A stretch of DNA of 13,957 nucleotides from positions 1-13,957 of the forward strand of contig LJUF01000040.1 in NCBI GenBank assembly GCA_001303665.1. The letters run 5' to 3'. Shown here piece by piece: positions 1-6,873 of this stretch. This DNA is from Phycisphaerae bacterium SM23_33 (GTDB lineage: Bacteria; Planctomycetota; Phycisphaerae; SM23-33). The translations under genes and the position numbers were made by a program. Under the pieces are notes generated by a model, which ran no database searches, was not told the DNA's origin, and worked only from the letters and a program-made list of their open reading frames with translations. Numbering within the stretch: the stretch's first letter is position 1; each line of letters opens with the position of its first letter.

Positions 1-158
1 GGCAGGGAGAGCTTCGGCCGCGGGTTGAACCCCCGCGAGTACGTCAGCGGCAGTTGGGCCCTGGCGGCGGCGCGCTCCATCAGCCGCACCACGTCGTGAT
101 GGGACAAAAACCGCGCGTCGCCATCCACGGCGAACCCTACCGCCCATCGCGTCGGCAA
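1..158 (-). CDS. DUF2344 / radical SAM-linked protein, amino-terminal fragment (window edge)
   Basis: Only about 52 codons are inside the window; the gene continues past the left edge. The translated segment contains FLSHHDVVRLMERA followed by LTYSRGFNPRPKLSLP, which matches the start of the DUF2344 (TIGR03936, 'radical SAM-linked') family, where FLSHLD and SxGFNPRPK are hallmark motifs. In other bacteria this domain is fused to, or encoded beside, a B12-binding radical SAM protein, and its function is not well established. No ATG precedes the conserved block in frame. I chose the TTG at 158-156 because a purine-rich AGAAAGGA lies about 11 bases upstream and the start gives the usual short lead-in (PTRWAVGF) before the motif; GTG at 128-126 is the alternative but would cut into the domain. 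It lies 125 bases after ptsI in the same direction and may be the last gene of that operon. The family call is firm; the start is uncertain. Confidence 0.75.
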   Translation of the reverse strand, partial: MPTRWAVGFAVDGDARFLSHHDVVRLMERAAARAQLPLTYSRGFNPRPKLSL

Positions 159-283
159 GTTCGTTGACGTCCTTTCTCTGTCCCCGTCGGGCCGGGCCCG
201 ACCCGGTCGCCTGCACGCATGCAGGGACGTCGTTTTGTGTCTCCACCGTTCGATCGGGGGTCGCCCCGGCCCGGCGGCCACGG

Positions 284-2020
284 TCAATATGCCTCCGGCA
301 TGACCTGGCGGGACTGGTCGCGCAGGTAGCTGACGATCTGCTTGTCGTTGTCGAAGGCCATTACGGTCCTGGCCACCCGGCGGGCGTGTTCCATCGTCAT
401 CGAACGGACCAATTGCTTGACTTCGGGTATCGCCGGCGGGGCCACCGAAAGCGTCCGCAGCCCCATGCCGATCAGCAGCAGCGTGTATTCCGGCTGTCCG
501 GCCATCTCCCCGCACAGGCTCACGCCCAGGTCGTGGCGCTGCCCGGCGCGGATCACTTCCTTGATGAGTCTCAGCACGGCCGGGTGGGCGGGCGTGAACA
601 GCGGCGCCACCCGCTCGTTGGCCCGGTCCACCGCCAGGGTGTACTGGATCAGGTCGTTGGTGCCGATGGAGAAGAAGTCCACTTCCTCGGCCAGTTGGTT
701 GCACATCAGGGCCGCCGAGGGCACCTCCACCATGATGCCCACGGGCACGTCCCGGCGGACCTCGATGCCTTCCTCCTCCAGGTCCTCCATCACGTCGCGC
801 AGGATCATCTTGGACTGCCGCAGCTCCATGACGCTGGTGATCAGCGGGAACATGATGGCGAGGTCGCCCTGCAGGCTGGCCCGCAGGATGGCCCGCAGTT
901 GGGTCTTGAACAGCTGCAGGTTCTGGAAGCAGAAGCGGATGCTGCGGCAGCCCAGGAACGGGTTGCGCTCGGGCACGGGGGAGCGTTCCTGGGTGTACTT
1001 GTCGGCCCCCAGGTCCAGGGTGCGGATGACCAGCGGCCGGCCCTGCATCTCGTGGATGACCTGCATGTACGCCTGGTAGTGGTCTTCCTCGGTGGGCTCG
1101 ACCTCCCGGCCCAGGTACAGGAACTCGGTGCGGTACAGCCCGATTCCCTGCCCGCCCTTGGCGATGACGGTGGCCGCCTCGTGGGGGAACTCGATGTTGC
1201 CCAGCAGCACCACCTCGTGCCCGTCGAGGGTGATGGCCGGCAGGTTGACCAGCCGGTCCAGGCTCAGCTCGAACTCGGCGATGCGTTCGACGTACTGGCG
1301 GTGCTGTCGGATGGTGGCCTCGTCGGGGTTGATGATGACCACGCCGCGGTTGCCGTCGATGATGACGGTGTCCCCGGCGTTGACCGAGGCGGTGACGTCG
1401 TTGAGCCCGACCACCGCGGGGATGCCCAGGGCCCGGGCGACGATGGCGGTGTGGCTGGTGCGGCCGCCGGCGTCGGTGGCCAGCCCCAGGACGTGGCGCC
1501 GGTCCAGGTTGGCCGTCTGGGAGGGCGTCAGGTCGTGCGCCAGCACCACCACCTCCTCTTCCAGGCGGGCGAGGTCTTCCCGGCTCTGCCCGATCAGGTG
1601 CCGGAGGATCCGCTTCTCGATGTCGTACACGTCCTTGACCCGGTCGGCCAGGTACTCCGGCATCTGCAGGAATTCCTTGGCGTAGCCGCGGAGCACGTCG
1701 GCCACCGCGAACTCGGCCGTCACGCTGTCGGACCGGATGAGCTTCCGGATCTTGTTCTGGAGGGACCTGTCGTCCAGCAGGGCCAGGTGGAAATCGAAGA
1801 TGGCGGCGGTTTCGGACCCCAGCCGCCGGCGGGCGCGGTCGCGCAGCTCGGCCAGGTCCTGCCGGGAGCGCGTGACGGCCTGGTCCAGGCGCCGCACCTC
1901 CTGCTTGATCCGCTGGGGGCTGACGTGCCGCAGCGGGATGCGGTAGTCCTCGGCGTCGAGGACCACGGCCTGGTTGATGGCCACGCCGGGGGAGACCGCG
2001 ATGCCTTTCTTGATTTCCAT
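284..2020 (-). CDS. ptsI: Phosphoenolpyruvate-protein phosphotransferase (PTS Enzyme I)
   Basis: Cytoplasmic Enzyme I takes phosphate from PEP and passes it to HPr. The 578-residue length matches classical EI (E. coli 575) and there is no amino-terminal GAF domain, so this is not the PtsP/EI-Ntr form. Domains in order: HPr-binding helical domain (about 30-140), phosphohistidine swivel domain with GGRTSHTAI (active His190), and the PEP-binding TIM barrel (about 260-540). Catalytic residues align one position later than in E. coli: Arg297 (LYRTEF), Arg333 (IRTLDLGADK), Glu432 (MVEVPSAA), Asp456 (GTNDLIQYT) and Cys503 (SLCGEMA). Every key residue is present, so the enzyme should be active. ATG start; a weak GGAAAG lies about 11 bases upstream. 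The gene is 44 bases downstream of HPr, consistent with co-transcription. Confidence 0.97.
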   Translation of the reverse strand: MEIKKGIAVSPGVAINQAVVLDAEDYRIPLRHVSPQRIKQEVRRLDQAVTRSRQDLAELRDRARRRLGSETAAIFDFHLALLDDRSLQNKIRKLIRSDSVTAEFAVADVLRGYAKEFLQMPEYLADRVKDVYDIEKRILRHLIGQSREDLARLEEEVVVLAHDLTPSQTANLDRRHVLGLATDAGGRTSHTAIVARALGIPAVVGLNDVTASVNAGDTVIIDGNRGVVIINPDEATIRQHRQYVERIAEFELSLDRLVNLPAITLDGHEVVLLGNIEFPHEAATVIAKGGQGIGLYRTEFLYLGREVEPTEEDHYQAYMQVIHEMQGRPLVIRTLDLGADKYTQERSPVPERNPFLGCRSIRFCFQNLQLFKTQLRAILRASLQGDLAIMFPLITSVMELRQSKMILRDVMEDLEEEGIEVRRDVPVGIMVEVPSAALMCNQLAEEVDFFSIGTNDLIQYTLAVDRANERVAPLFTPAHPAVLRLIKEVIRAGQRHDLGVSLCGEMAGQPEYTLLLIGMGLRTLSVAPPAIPEVKQLVRSMTMEHARRVARTVMAFDNDKQIVSYLRDQSRQVMPEAY

Positions 2021-2064
2021 GCCGCGGTTGTCTTTCCACCTGCCCCGCCGGCGCCTGCGGGGGG

Positions 2065-2349
2065 CTAGCCTTGGGCGAAGCTGGAGCTGATCAAGGCCAC
2101 CAGCTTCTTGACGGCCTGGGCGGCGTCGGTTCCCCGGGCCCGGATGCGCAGCACCGTGCCGGGTCCGGCCCCGAGGGTCAGCATCGCCGCCACGCTCTTT
2201 CCGTCCACGGTCAGGTCGCCTTTGACGACCTCAACCTTGGACTGGAACCTGTTGGCCAGTTGCACGAATTCCGTCACCGGTCGGGCGTGAAGCCCGTGCT
2301 CGTTGGTCACGGTTACTTTGACTTCATGCGTGTTCAATCCTTGCCACAA
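2065..2349 (-). CDS. ptsH: Phosphocarrier protein HPr
   Basis: Small cytoplasmic phosphocarrier between Enzyme I and EIIA. The signature NEHGLHARPVTEF carries the active-site histidine (His21 in this frame, His15 in standard numbering). DGKSVAAMLTLG holds a serine exactly 31 residues later, where Firmicutes HPr has regulatory Ser46. The 94 residues are slightly long for HPr (85-90). There is no ATG in frame: the TTG at 2349-2347 has GAGG at 8-base spacing, while the TTG at 2337-2335 (giving 90 residues) has GGAG 12 bases upstream; I kept the longer form, and the carboxyl end is the same either way. It sits between ptsN and ptsI in the same direction. No sugar permease is nearby, so it could be called npr by context; I use the generic name. 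Confidence 0.92.
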   Translation of the reverse strand: MWQGLNTHEVKVTVTNEHGLHARPVTEFVQLANRFQSKVEVVKGDLTVDGKSVAAMLTLGAGPGTVLRIRARGTDAAQAVKKLVALISSSFAQG

Positions 2350-2405
2350 CTCCGCTGCCTCGCGCCGGCCGCCCTAGGCGGCCGCCTCGGCCCTGCCCGG
2401 GACGC

Positions 2406-2429
2406 GCGTCCGCCCGGCCGGGCGGACGC
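2406..2429. repeat. Perfect 24-bp palindrome directly after the ptsN stop
   Basis: GCGTCCGCCC, then GGCC, then GGGCGGACGC: a 10-base perfect inverted repeat around a self-complementary centre, starting at the base next to the ptsN TGA (read on the minus strand). No T-run follows on the minus strand, so it does not look like a standard intrinsic terminator. It could be an mRNA 3'-end stabiliser, a processing or attenuation hairpin, or a protein-binding site. A second smaller inverted repeat (GGCCGCC-CTA-GGCGGCC, 2367-2383) lies in the same gap. Confidence 0.6.
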
Positions 2430-2897
2430 TCAGGCCAGCTCGTCCGCTTCCTTAATCAGATCGGCAATGGACTCCACCGTCTCGCATTGGCGGAGAAACT
2501 TTCGGAAGATGTCGCTCTGCACGTGCTTGAAGATGGTCTCCATGGCCTGGAGGTGCTCATCGGGCTTATCGGGGTTGGACAGCAGCAGGATGACGATGTA
2601 CACCGGCTTGGAGTCCAGGGCGCTGAATTCGATGCCCTTGGTCGAGCGTCCGATGGTTCCCACGACCTTCCGCACCGACTTGATCTTTGCGTGGGGCAGC
2701 GAGATGCCCCTGCCGATGCCGGTGGTGGCCTGGTTTTCGCGGCCCAGGACGGCCGCCACGGCCTCTTTGACGCTGCGCTTGGAGATGGCCCCGGCACTGG
2801 CCAGGGCGGAGACCAGCCGTTCGATGGCCTCGTCGCGCGTCGCCGCGTCCAGCTCGGCGATGATCGCGTCCGCGACGATGATGTCCGACAATTTCAT
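2430..2897 (-). CDS. ptsN: PTS EIIA type-2 domain protein, PtsN-like
   Basis: A 155-residue stand-alone EIIA of the fructose/nitrogen family, accepting phosphate from HPr. The motif GIGRGISLPHAK contains the phosphorylatable histidine (His69; His73 in E. coli PtsN). LLSNPDKPDEHLQAMETI in the second half matches the part of the fold where E. coli-type proteins have the DxxxHLxxL helix. There is no EIIB or EIIC domain and no membrane segment, which argues for a regulatory rather than sugar-transport role; in proteobacteria the equivalent protein regulates potassium transport and stress functions. ATG start with GGGAG six bases upstream. It follows hpf by 54 bases and precedes HPr by 80 bases, a gap containing a perfect 24-base palindrome. 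Family assignment is strong; the regulatory targets here are unknown. Confidence 0.92.
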   Translation of the reverse strand: MKLSDIIVADAIIAELDAATRDEAIERLVSALASAGAISKRSVKEAVAAVLGRENQATTGIGRGISLPHAKIKSVRKVVGTIGRSTKGIEFSALDSKPVYIVILLLSNPDKPDEHLQAMETIFKHVQSDIFRKFLRQCETVESIADLIKEADELA

Positions 2898-2951
2898 TTT
2901 GTACTCCCGAACGTCCTGTCCCGGCCTGCGGCGCCGGGGCGAGGGTCTGGG

Positions 2952-3293
2952 TCACTGCTCCGGCGGCCTCTCCGGGACCATGGTTTGATCGTGCCCGGGC
3001 GCCTGCCGGTCGCGGACCCGGTCCTTGTGCCGGCGCAGTTGCTGCTTGAGCTTGTGGATGCACTGGTCCACGCAGGCGTACATGTCGCTGCCGCGCTGTC
3101 GGGCGATAAAGACGGCCTTATGGCTGGCGGAGGCGACGATTTCCACCAGGTGGTCACCTGCGTCCAGGTCGAGGGTGATAACGGCCGACTGGAGGCCGTT
3201 GAAGAGGCGGGGTAGCCGGCTCGCCTTTTCCTGGGCGTAGCTTCGCATCGCGTCCGTCACTTCCATGTGGCGCACCACTACGGATACGTTCAC
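2952..3293 (-). CDS. hpf: Ribosome hibernation promoting factor, short form (HPF/YfiA family)
   Basis: A 113-residue protein that binds the 30S decoding centre and inactivates or dimerises ribosomes during slow growth. The family pattern is visible throughout: VNVSVVVRHMEVTDAMRSYA at the start, KASRLPRLFNG, a central strand region (ITLDLDAGDHLVEIVAS) and DMYACVDQCIHKLKQQLRRHKDR in the second helix. It ends shortly afterwards, so it lacks the carboxyl-terminal dimerisation domain of long HPF. The start is a GTG at 3293-3291, preceded by AGGAGAAGG at good spacing; the reading frame is open further upstream, but that part overlaps DUF502 in another frame and is not family sequence. It lies 20 bases after the DUF502 stop and 54 bases before ptsN. 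Its presence beside ptsN parallels the rpoN-hpf-ptsN cluster of proteobacteria. Confidence 0.93.
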   Translation of the reverse strand: MNVSVVVRHMEVTDAMRSYAQEKASRLPRLFNGLQSAVITLDLDAGDHLVEIVASASHKAVFIARQRGSDMYACVDQCIHKLKQQLRRHKDRVRDRQAPGHDQTMVPERPPEQ

Positions 3294-3313
3294 GAGCCCT
3301 TCTCCTGTGTTTC

Positions 3314-4108
3314 CTATTCGCCGCCGGCCTCTGTGCCTCCGGCGACGTGTTCTTCGGCTATGATGCGTTCTTCCGATGCGGGCAGGGTGCCGCGGGCGGC
3401 CTGGGGCGACTGCTTCAGCCGCTGGGCGGGGGGGATGAGCACCCCGCCGCTGACGGTGAAGCGCAGGGCCTCGTCCATGCTGATGGGCAGGTCGATCACC
3501 TCCTCGCGCCGCACGGTGATGGTGTATCCCGTCACCGGCGTGGGGGAGGAGGGGATAAAGACCGTCACCAACTCGGACCCCAGCGCCTGGGCCAGCCGGC
3601 GCATGCCGACGCCGGTGACGAACCCCAGCGACCAGACTCCCTTGCGCGGGTATTCCACCGCCACCACCCGGGAAAACGCCAGCTCCTTCTCGCTCAGCAG
3701 GAAGTCGGTGACCTGCTTGACGCTGGGGTAGATCTGCTTCACCAGCGGGGCCCGCATCATGCCTCGGTCGATCATTCTCCACATGCTCCGGCCGACGAAG
3801 CTGGCCACGAAGCGCCCGAGCAGGTACACCACGATCACCGCCACGACAAAGCCCACGGCCTGGAGGTACCAGTTCTGCTTCTGGTACCAGATATTCCACA
3901 GGGCCGCCTTCTCGGCCTTGCCCCCGCCCTTGGCCAGCACCCAGACGGTGATGATGCCGCCGTTGATCCGCCGCCCGATCTTGTCATTCAGGAAGTTGAA
4001 CGCCCAGACGATGATGACGATGGTCAACAGGGCCGGCAGGACGGTGGCCAGGCCCCGAAGGAAAAAGCGTCTGAAGTCGCTCCAAAAGCTGGTGGCCAAT
4101 GGCGACAC
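3314..4108 (-). CDS. DUF502 family inner-membrane protein
   Basis: A 264-residue protein of the DUF502 family, whose function is not established in bacteria. Two hydrophobic segments are visible (about 17-40 and 83-105), followed by the soluble family core: MMRAPLVKQIYPSVKQVTDF (about 117-136), VEYPRKGVWSLGFVTG (about 151-166), VTVFIPSSPTPVTGYTI (about 181-197) and LPISMDEALRFTVSGGV (about 207-223). The tail after 230 is rich in Glu, Ala and Gly and looks disordered. The start is GTG at 4108-4106 with GGGGAG nine bases upstream. It is the first gene of the leftward operon with hpf, ptsN, ptsH and ptsI, behind the promoter at 4284-4312. Being co-transcribed with a regulatory PTS suggests a link to envelope or stress status, but nothing in the sequence shows this. 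Confidence 0.9.
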   Translation of the reverse strand: MSPLATSFWSDFRRFFLRGLATVLPALLTIVIIVWAFNFLNDKIGRRINGGIITVWVLAKGGGKAEKAALWNIWYQKQNWYLQAVGFVVAVIVVYLLGRFVASFVGRSMWRMIDRGMMRAPLVKQIYPSVKQVTDFLLSEKELAFSRVVAVEYPRKGVWSLGFVTGVGMRRLAQALGSELVTVFIPSSPTPVTGYTITVRREEVIDLPISMDEALRFTVSGGVLIPPAQRLKQSPQAARGTLPASEERIIAEEHVAGGTEAGGE

Positions 4109-4444
4109 CTGCTGTCACTCCCCTTCCCAGGGCATCCTTAGTCGGTACCGGCCGAGGCCGTGATTCCCGATGGTTTCCACTCAGCCACGAGCCGCTGGAC
4201 CGCCGCGTCTGGGCAAGCCCGCCCAGGCCCCCGCTCGGCGTCCTCGAAGCGCCCGCTGGAGCCATTCGAACCACTGCGGCTTCAGTGTAACGGCCCGGAG
4301 GCCTGTAGTCAATATTCGCAACCCGCTTGCGCCTGAGCGGCGATGCTTGACATTCTCGCGGCGTTGTCGTAGCCAACAGGGCCGTGCCGCCCGCCGGGCC
4401 TGATTCGCACCGGCTGTGGGAATTCTATCGTGCGGGGAGCGCAG
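4109..4444. other. Divergent intergenic region between the DUF502 operon and ackA
   Basis: 336 bases with no convincing gene on either strand. It contains the leftward promoter at 4284-4312, which would give the DUF502 operon a leader of about 170 bases, and the ackA ribosome binding site GGGGAG five bases before the ATG at 4445. A TTGACA hexamer at 4347-4352 points toward ackA, but at 17-base spacing only TAGCCA is found, so the ackA promoter is not clear. I did not recognise a riboswitch or other structured RNA family. Confidence 0.6.
4284..4312 (-). promoter_or_regulatory. Sigma70-type promoter for the DUF502-hpf-ptsN-ptsH-ptsI operon
   Basis: On the minus strand TTGACT (4312-4307) and TACACT (4289-4284) are separated by exactly 17 bases, matching the consensus at five and four of six positions. 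Transcription would start near 4277. It is the best promoter I find upstream of the leftward operon. It is inferred from sequence only. Confidence 0.45.
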
Positions 4445-5650
4445 ATGAAGGTGTTTGTGGTGAATTGCGGCAGCAGCTCGATCAAGTACCGGCTGTTCGA
4501 CATGGCCGATGAGTCGGTGCTGGCCGGCGGCCTGCTGGAGCGAGTCGGGCAGCCGAACGCCCTGCTGCACCACGTCGCCGGGCAGAAAAGCCGGGACCGC
4601 GGGGTCCAGGCGCCCGACCACGGCGCCGGGCTGAAGCTGGTCATCGCCGCCCTGACGGACGCCGAGGTGGGAGTCATCCGCCGGGTCGAGGAGATCCACG
4701 GCGTGGGCCACCGCGTCGTCCACGGCGGCGAGCAGATCCGCCAAAGCAAGCTCATTGACCCGGCCGTCATCGAGGTGATTCGCCAAAACTGCGAACTGGC
4801 GCCGCTGCACAACCCCCCGAACCTGGCCGGCATCGAGGCCGCCAGGTCGGCCCTGCCGGCCACGCCGCAGGTGGCCGTCTTCGACACGGCCTTTCTTTCC
4901 ACCCTGCCGCCGCACGCCTTCCGGTACGCCGTGCCGGAAGACTGGTACCGCCGCTACCACGTCCGCCGGTACGGCTTCCACGGCACCAGCCACCGCTACG
5001 TAAGCCTGCGGGCCGCCGAGCTGCTGGGCAAGGACCCCCGGCAGGTCAACCTCATCACCTGTCACCTCGGCAACGGCTGCTCCATGACGGCGGTGGCGGC
5101 CGGAAAGGCCGTGGACCACTCCATGGGCCTGACGCCCCTGGAGGGGCTGGTCATGGGCACCCGCAGCGGCGACCTGGACCCGGCCGTCATTTTCCACATG
5201 GCCCGCCGCGCCGGCCTGTCGCTGGAGCAGCTGGACGAGGCCCTGAACACCCGGTCCGGCCTGCTGGGGGTCTCCCAGGTGAGCAACGACATGCGGGACG
5301 TGCTTTCCGCGGCCGCCGGCGGCCGGGAATCCGCCGCCCTGGCCGTGGAGCTGTTCGTCTACCGCCTGGCCAAGTACGTCGGGGCCTACTACGCCATCCT
5401 GCCCGGCGTGGACGCGGTGGTGCTGACCGGCGGCATCGGCGAGAATGCCGTTCCGGTGCGGCGGGAGCTGTGCCGGCGGCTGGAGCGGCTGGGGGCGGTG
5501 GGGGACCCGCAACGGAACGAAACCACGGTGGGCGGCCAGGCCGGGGCTATCACCACCCAGGATTCGCCCCTGCCGGTGTGGGTGGTTCCCACCGACGAGG
5601 AATTGATGATTGCCCGGGACACCCGGGCCCTGGTGCAGGCGGGCGAGTGA
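4445..5650 (+). CDS. ackA: Acetate kinase
   Basis: Reversibly converts acetyl phosphate plus ADP to acetate plus ATP in the cytoplasm. The 401 residues match the usual length of about 400. Motifs in order: VFVVNCGSSSIKYRLFD (phosphate 1), GVGHRVVHGGE, LAPLHNPPNL, VAVFDTAFLSTLPPHAFRYA, YGFHGTSHRYV, LITCHLGNGCSMTAV, LEGLVMGTRSGDLDPAVI, and LTGGIGENA near the end. These include the conserved Asn near the start, the substrate-site HGTSH and the ATP-site GGIGEN, so the enzyme looks intact. The ATG at 4445 is preceded by GGGGAG at five bases; a GTG at 4430 is in frame but would put the ribosome binding site inside the gene. No phosphotransacetylase gene lies within the window. The gene diverges from the PTS operon and is followed 83 bases later by the LysM gene. 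Confidence 0.97.
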   Translation: MKVFVVNCGSSSIKYRLFDMADESVLAGGLLERVGQPNALLHHVAGQKSRDRGVQAPDHGAGLKLVIAALTDAEVGVIRRVEEIHGVGHRVVHGGEQIRQSKLIDPAVIEVIRQNCELAPLHNPPNLAGIEAARSALPATPQVAVFDTAFLSTLPPHAFRYAVPEDWYRRYHVRRYGFHGTSHRYVSLRAAELLGKDPRQVNLITCHLGNGCSMTAVAAGKAVDHSMGLTPLEGLVMGTRSGDLDPAVIFHMARRAGLSLEQLDEALNTRSGLLGVSQVSNDMRDVLSAAAGGRESAALAVELFVYRLAKYVGAYYAILPGVDAVVLTGGIGENAVPVRRELCRRLERLGAVGDPQRNETTVGGQAGAITTQDSPLPVWVVPTDEELMIARDTRALVQAGE

Positions 5651-5656
5651 TTTTTG

Positions 5657-5686
5657 TTGCGGCACGCGCCGCCGCCTGTGTAAAAT
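5657..5686 (+). promoter_or_regulatory. Sigma70-type promoter for the LysM protein gene
   Basis: TTGCGG (5657-5662) and TAAAAT (5681-5686) are 18 bases apart, just after the ackA stop and about 48 bases before the LysM gene start. The -10 matches at five of six positions. No terminator separates ackA from this gene, so read-through from ackA is also possible. Confidence 0.4.
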
Positions 5687-5733
5687 CGCCTCCCACGGAG
5701 CGATACGCTACTGGGAACAAAGGAGTGAACGTC

Positions 5734-6672
5734 ATGCGAACGGACGTTAAGGTTGGGATCAGCATCGCCGTGTGCCTGGCCATCGTCGCCGGCGTCTGGT
5801 ATTTCCTCATCCGCGGCCACGGAAAGACCGTCACGGAAGACTTGGCGGCCATCGAAGGAGCGGCCCGGAGGGCGGAAGATACCAACGTCATTGACTTCTC
5901 GGTTCCGGCGGAGCGCACCGAGACCACGCCGCCGGCACCCACGGAGATCGAGCCCGGCTACCGCGAGGAAAGGGACAGGACGGAATCCGTGCCCCCGCCG
6001 GCCAGGATCGAGGAGGTGGAGGTGGTCCGCCGGGAGACCGAACCCATCCTGCCGAGCAGGCCTCCGGAGCGCGCGGCCGATACCACCCAGATCCGGCCGC
6101 CGGTGATGGACACGACGCGTGTCCGCCGAGTGCCCGAGCCGGAGCCCGGACGGACCTACGTGGTGAAGGCCGGCGATAGCTTCTGGTCCATCGCCGAACG
6201 CCAGTACGGCAGCGGCGGGCTGGCCGGGCTGATCGCACAGGCCAACCCCAACGTCCCGCCCACCAAGATGCGCCCCGGGATGACGATCGTCATTCCGCCC
6301 AAGCCGCTGGGCGGCGCCGCGCCGGCCGCGAGCGGCTCGGCTGCGGGAACGCTGGAGACGGACGCGGGCTTCTACACGGTCAAGGACGGCGATAAGGGGT
6401 TCTGGGGCATCGCCGAGGCGGTGTACAAGCACGGCCGGTATTACCCGCTGATCCAGGCGGCCAATCCCGACGTCGATCCGCGAAAGCTGAAGCCCGGCCA
6501 GCGGCTGTTGGTGCCGCCGAAACCCGAAGAGCCTGCTGCCTTGGTGGCGGATGTTAGCCCCAGGCCGCGCGGCAGCGGGAAGTCGCCGGCGGCCACGCCG
6601 GCGGCCCGGGTCCGGGTTCGCACCGGGGCACCGGTGACGGCGGTGCTGCCCGACGGGCGGGTGTTTGACTGA
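5734..6672 (+). CDS. Membrane-anchored protein with two LysM domains
   Basis: A 312-residue protein anchored by one hydrophobic segment near the amino terminus (about 7-26, GISIAVCLAIVAGVWYFLI), followed by a proline-, glutamate- and arginine-rich linker (about 55-140) and two LysM peptidoglycan-binding domains: 141-189 (TYVVKAGDSFWSIAERQYG to GMTIVIPPK) and 213-262 (FYTVKDGDKGFWGIAEAVYK to GQRLLVPPK). The tail (about 265-312) is Ala/Pro/Arg-rich and ends in VLPDGRVFD. No hydrolase or other catalytic domain is visible, so it probably tethers or senses the cell wall. The ATG at 5734 has AAAGGAG eight bases upstream. A strong terminator follows at 6763-6797. Domain calls are confident; the role is inferred from them. 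Confidence 0.9.
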   Translation: MRTDVKVGISIAVCLAIVAGVWYFLIRGHGKTVTEDLAAIEGAARRAEDTNVIDFSVPAERTETTPPAPTEIEPGYREERDRTESVPPPARIEEVEVVRRETEPILPSRPPERAADTTQIRPPVMDTTRVRRVPEPEPGRTYVVKAGDSFWSIAERQYGSGGLAGLIAQANPNVPPTKMRPGMTIVIPPKPLGGAAPAASGSAAGTLETDAGFYTVKDGDKGFWGIAEAVYKHGRYYPLIQAANPDVDPRKLKPGQRLLVPPKPEEPAALVADVSPRPRGSGKSPAATPAARVRVRTGAPVTAVLPDGRVFD

Positions 6673-6762
6673 GGCGCCCGGGACGGCGGGCGGCGGTCGG
6701 CGGCGGACGTCAGGGCCGTCCGTGGACGGACTGGGCGGCGCCGGCAGGTGATATTGACATGG

Positions 6763-6797
6763 CGCGGCGGCCCCGACGGGGCCGCCGCGTCCTTTTT
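6763..6797 (+). terminator. Intrinsic terminator after the LysM gene
   Basis: A 12-base-pair perfect stem (CGCGGCGGCCCC pairing with GGGGCCGCCGCG) with a three-base loop, GAC, followed by TCCTTTTT. It should end transcription from the LysM gene about 90 bases past its stop and separates it from the VIT/VWA gene. Confidence 0.85.
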
Positions 6798-6800
6798 CGG

Positions 6801-6826
6801 GGAACCAACGGCCCTTCCCGCGCGTC
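6801..6826 (+). promoter_or_regulatory. Possible ECF-sigma promoter for the VIT/VWA gene
   Basis: GGAACC (6801-6806) and CGTC (6823-6826) are 16 bases apart, the arrangement typical of extracytoplasmic-function sigma factors (GGAAC near -35, CGTC or GTC near -10). It lies just after the terminator and about 47 bases before the ATG. No good sigma70 pair is seen in this gap. Such short motifs can occur by chance in GC-rich DNA. Confidence 0.3.
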
Positions 6827-6873
6827 CAACAGGGGGAAGGAAGAATCCGGCGAATGCATTCAGGAGAACGGCC

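Noticed and set aside
186..224. Terminator between ptsI and the DUF2344 gene
   Set aside because: Two short stems exist (7-bp at 186-202 and 5-bp at 211-224), but no T-run follows on the minus strand, and stems of this size are common in GC-rich DNA.
164..2068. 634-codon open frame on the plus strand
   Set aside because: Antisense to ptsI, whose catalytic motifs are all intact.
2071..3215. Overlapping plus-strand frames across ptsH, ptsN and hpf
   Set aside because: Antisense shadows of three recognised genes, with no family features.
4347..4375. TTGACA followed by TAGCCA as an ackA promoter
   Set aside because: The -35 is perfect, but the -10 at 17-base spacing matches the consensus at only two positions, so I did not annotate it.
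6754..6759. TTGACA as a -35 for the VIT/VWA gene
   Set aside because: A -10 would fall inside the terminator stem at 6763-6797 and no suitable hexamer is present.
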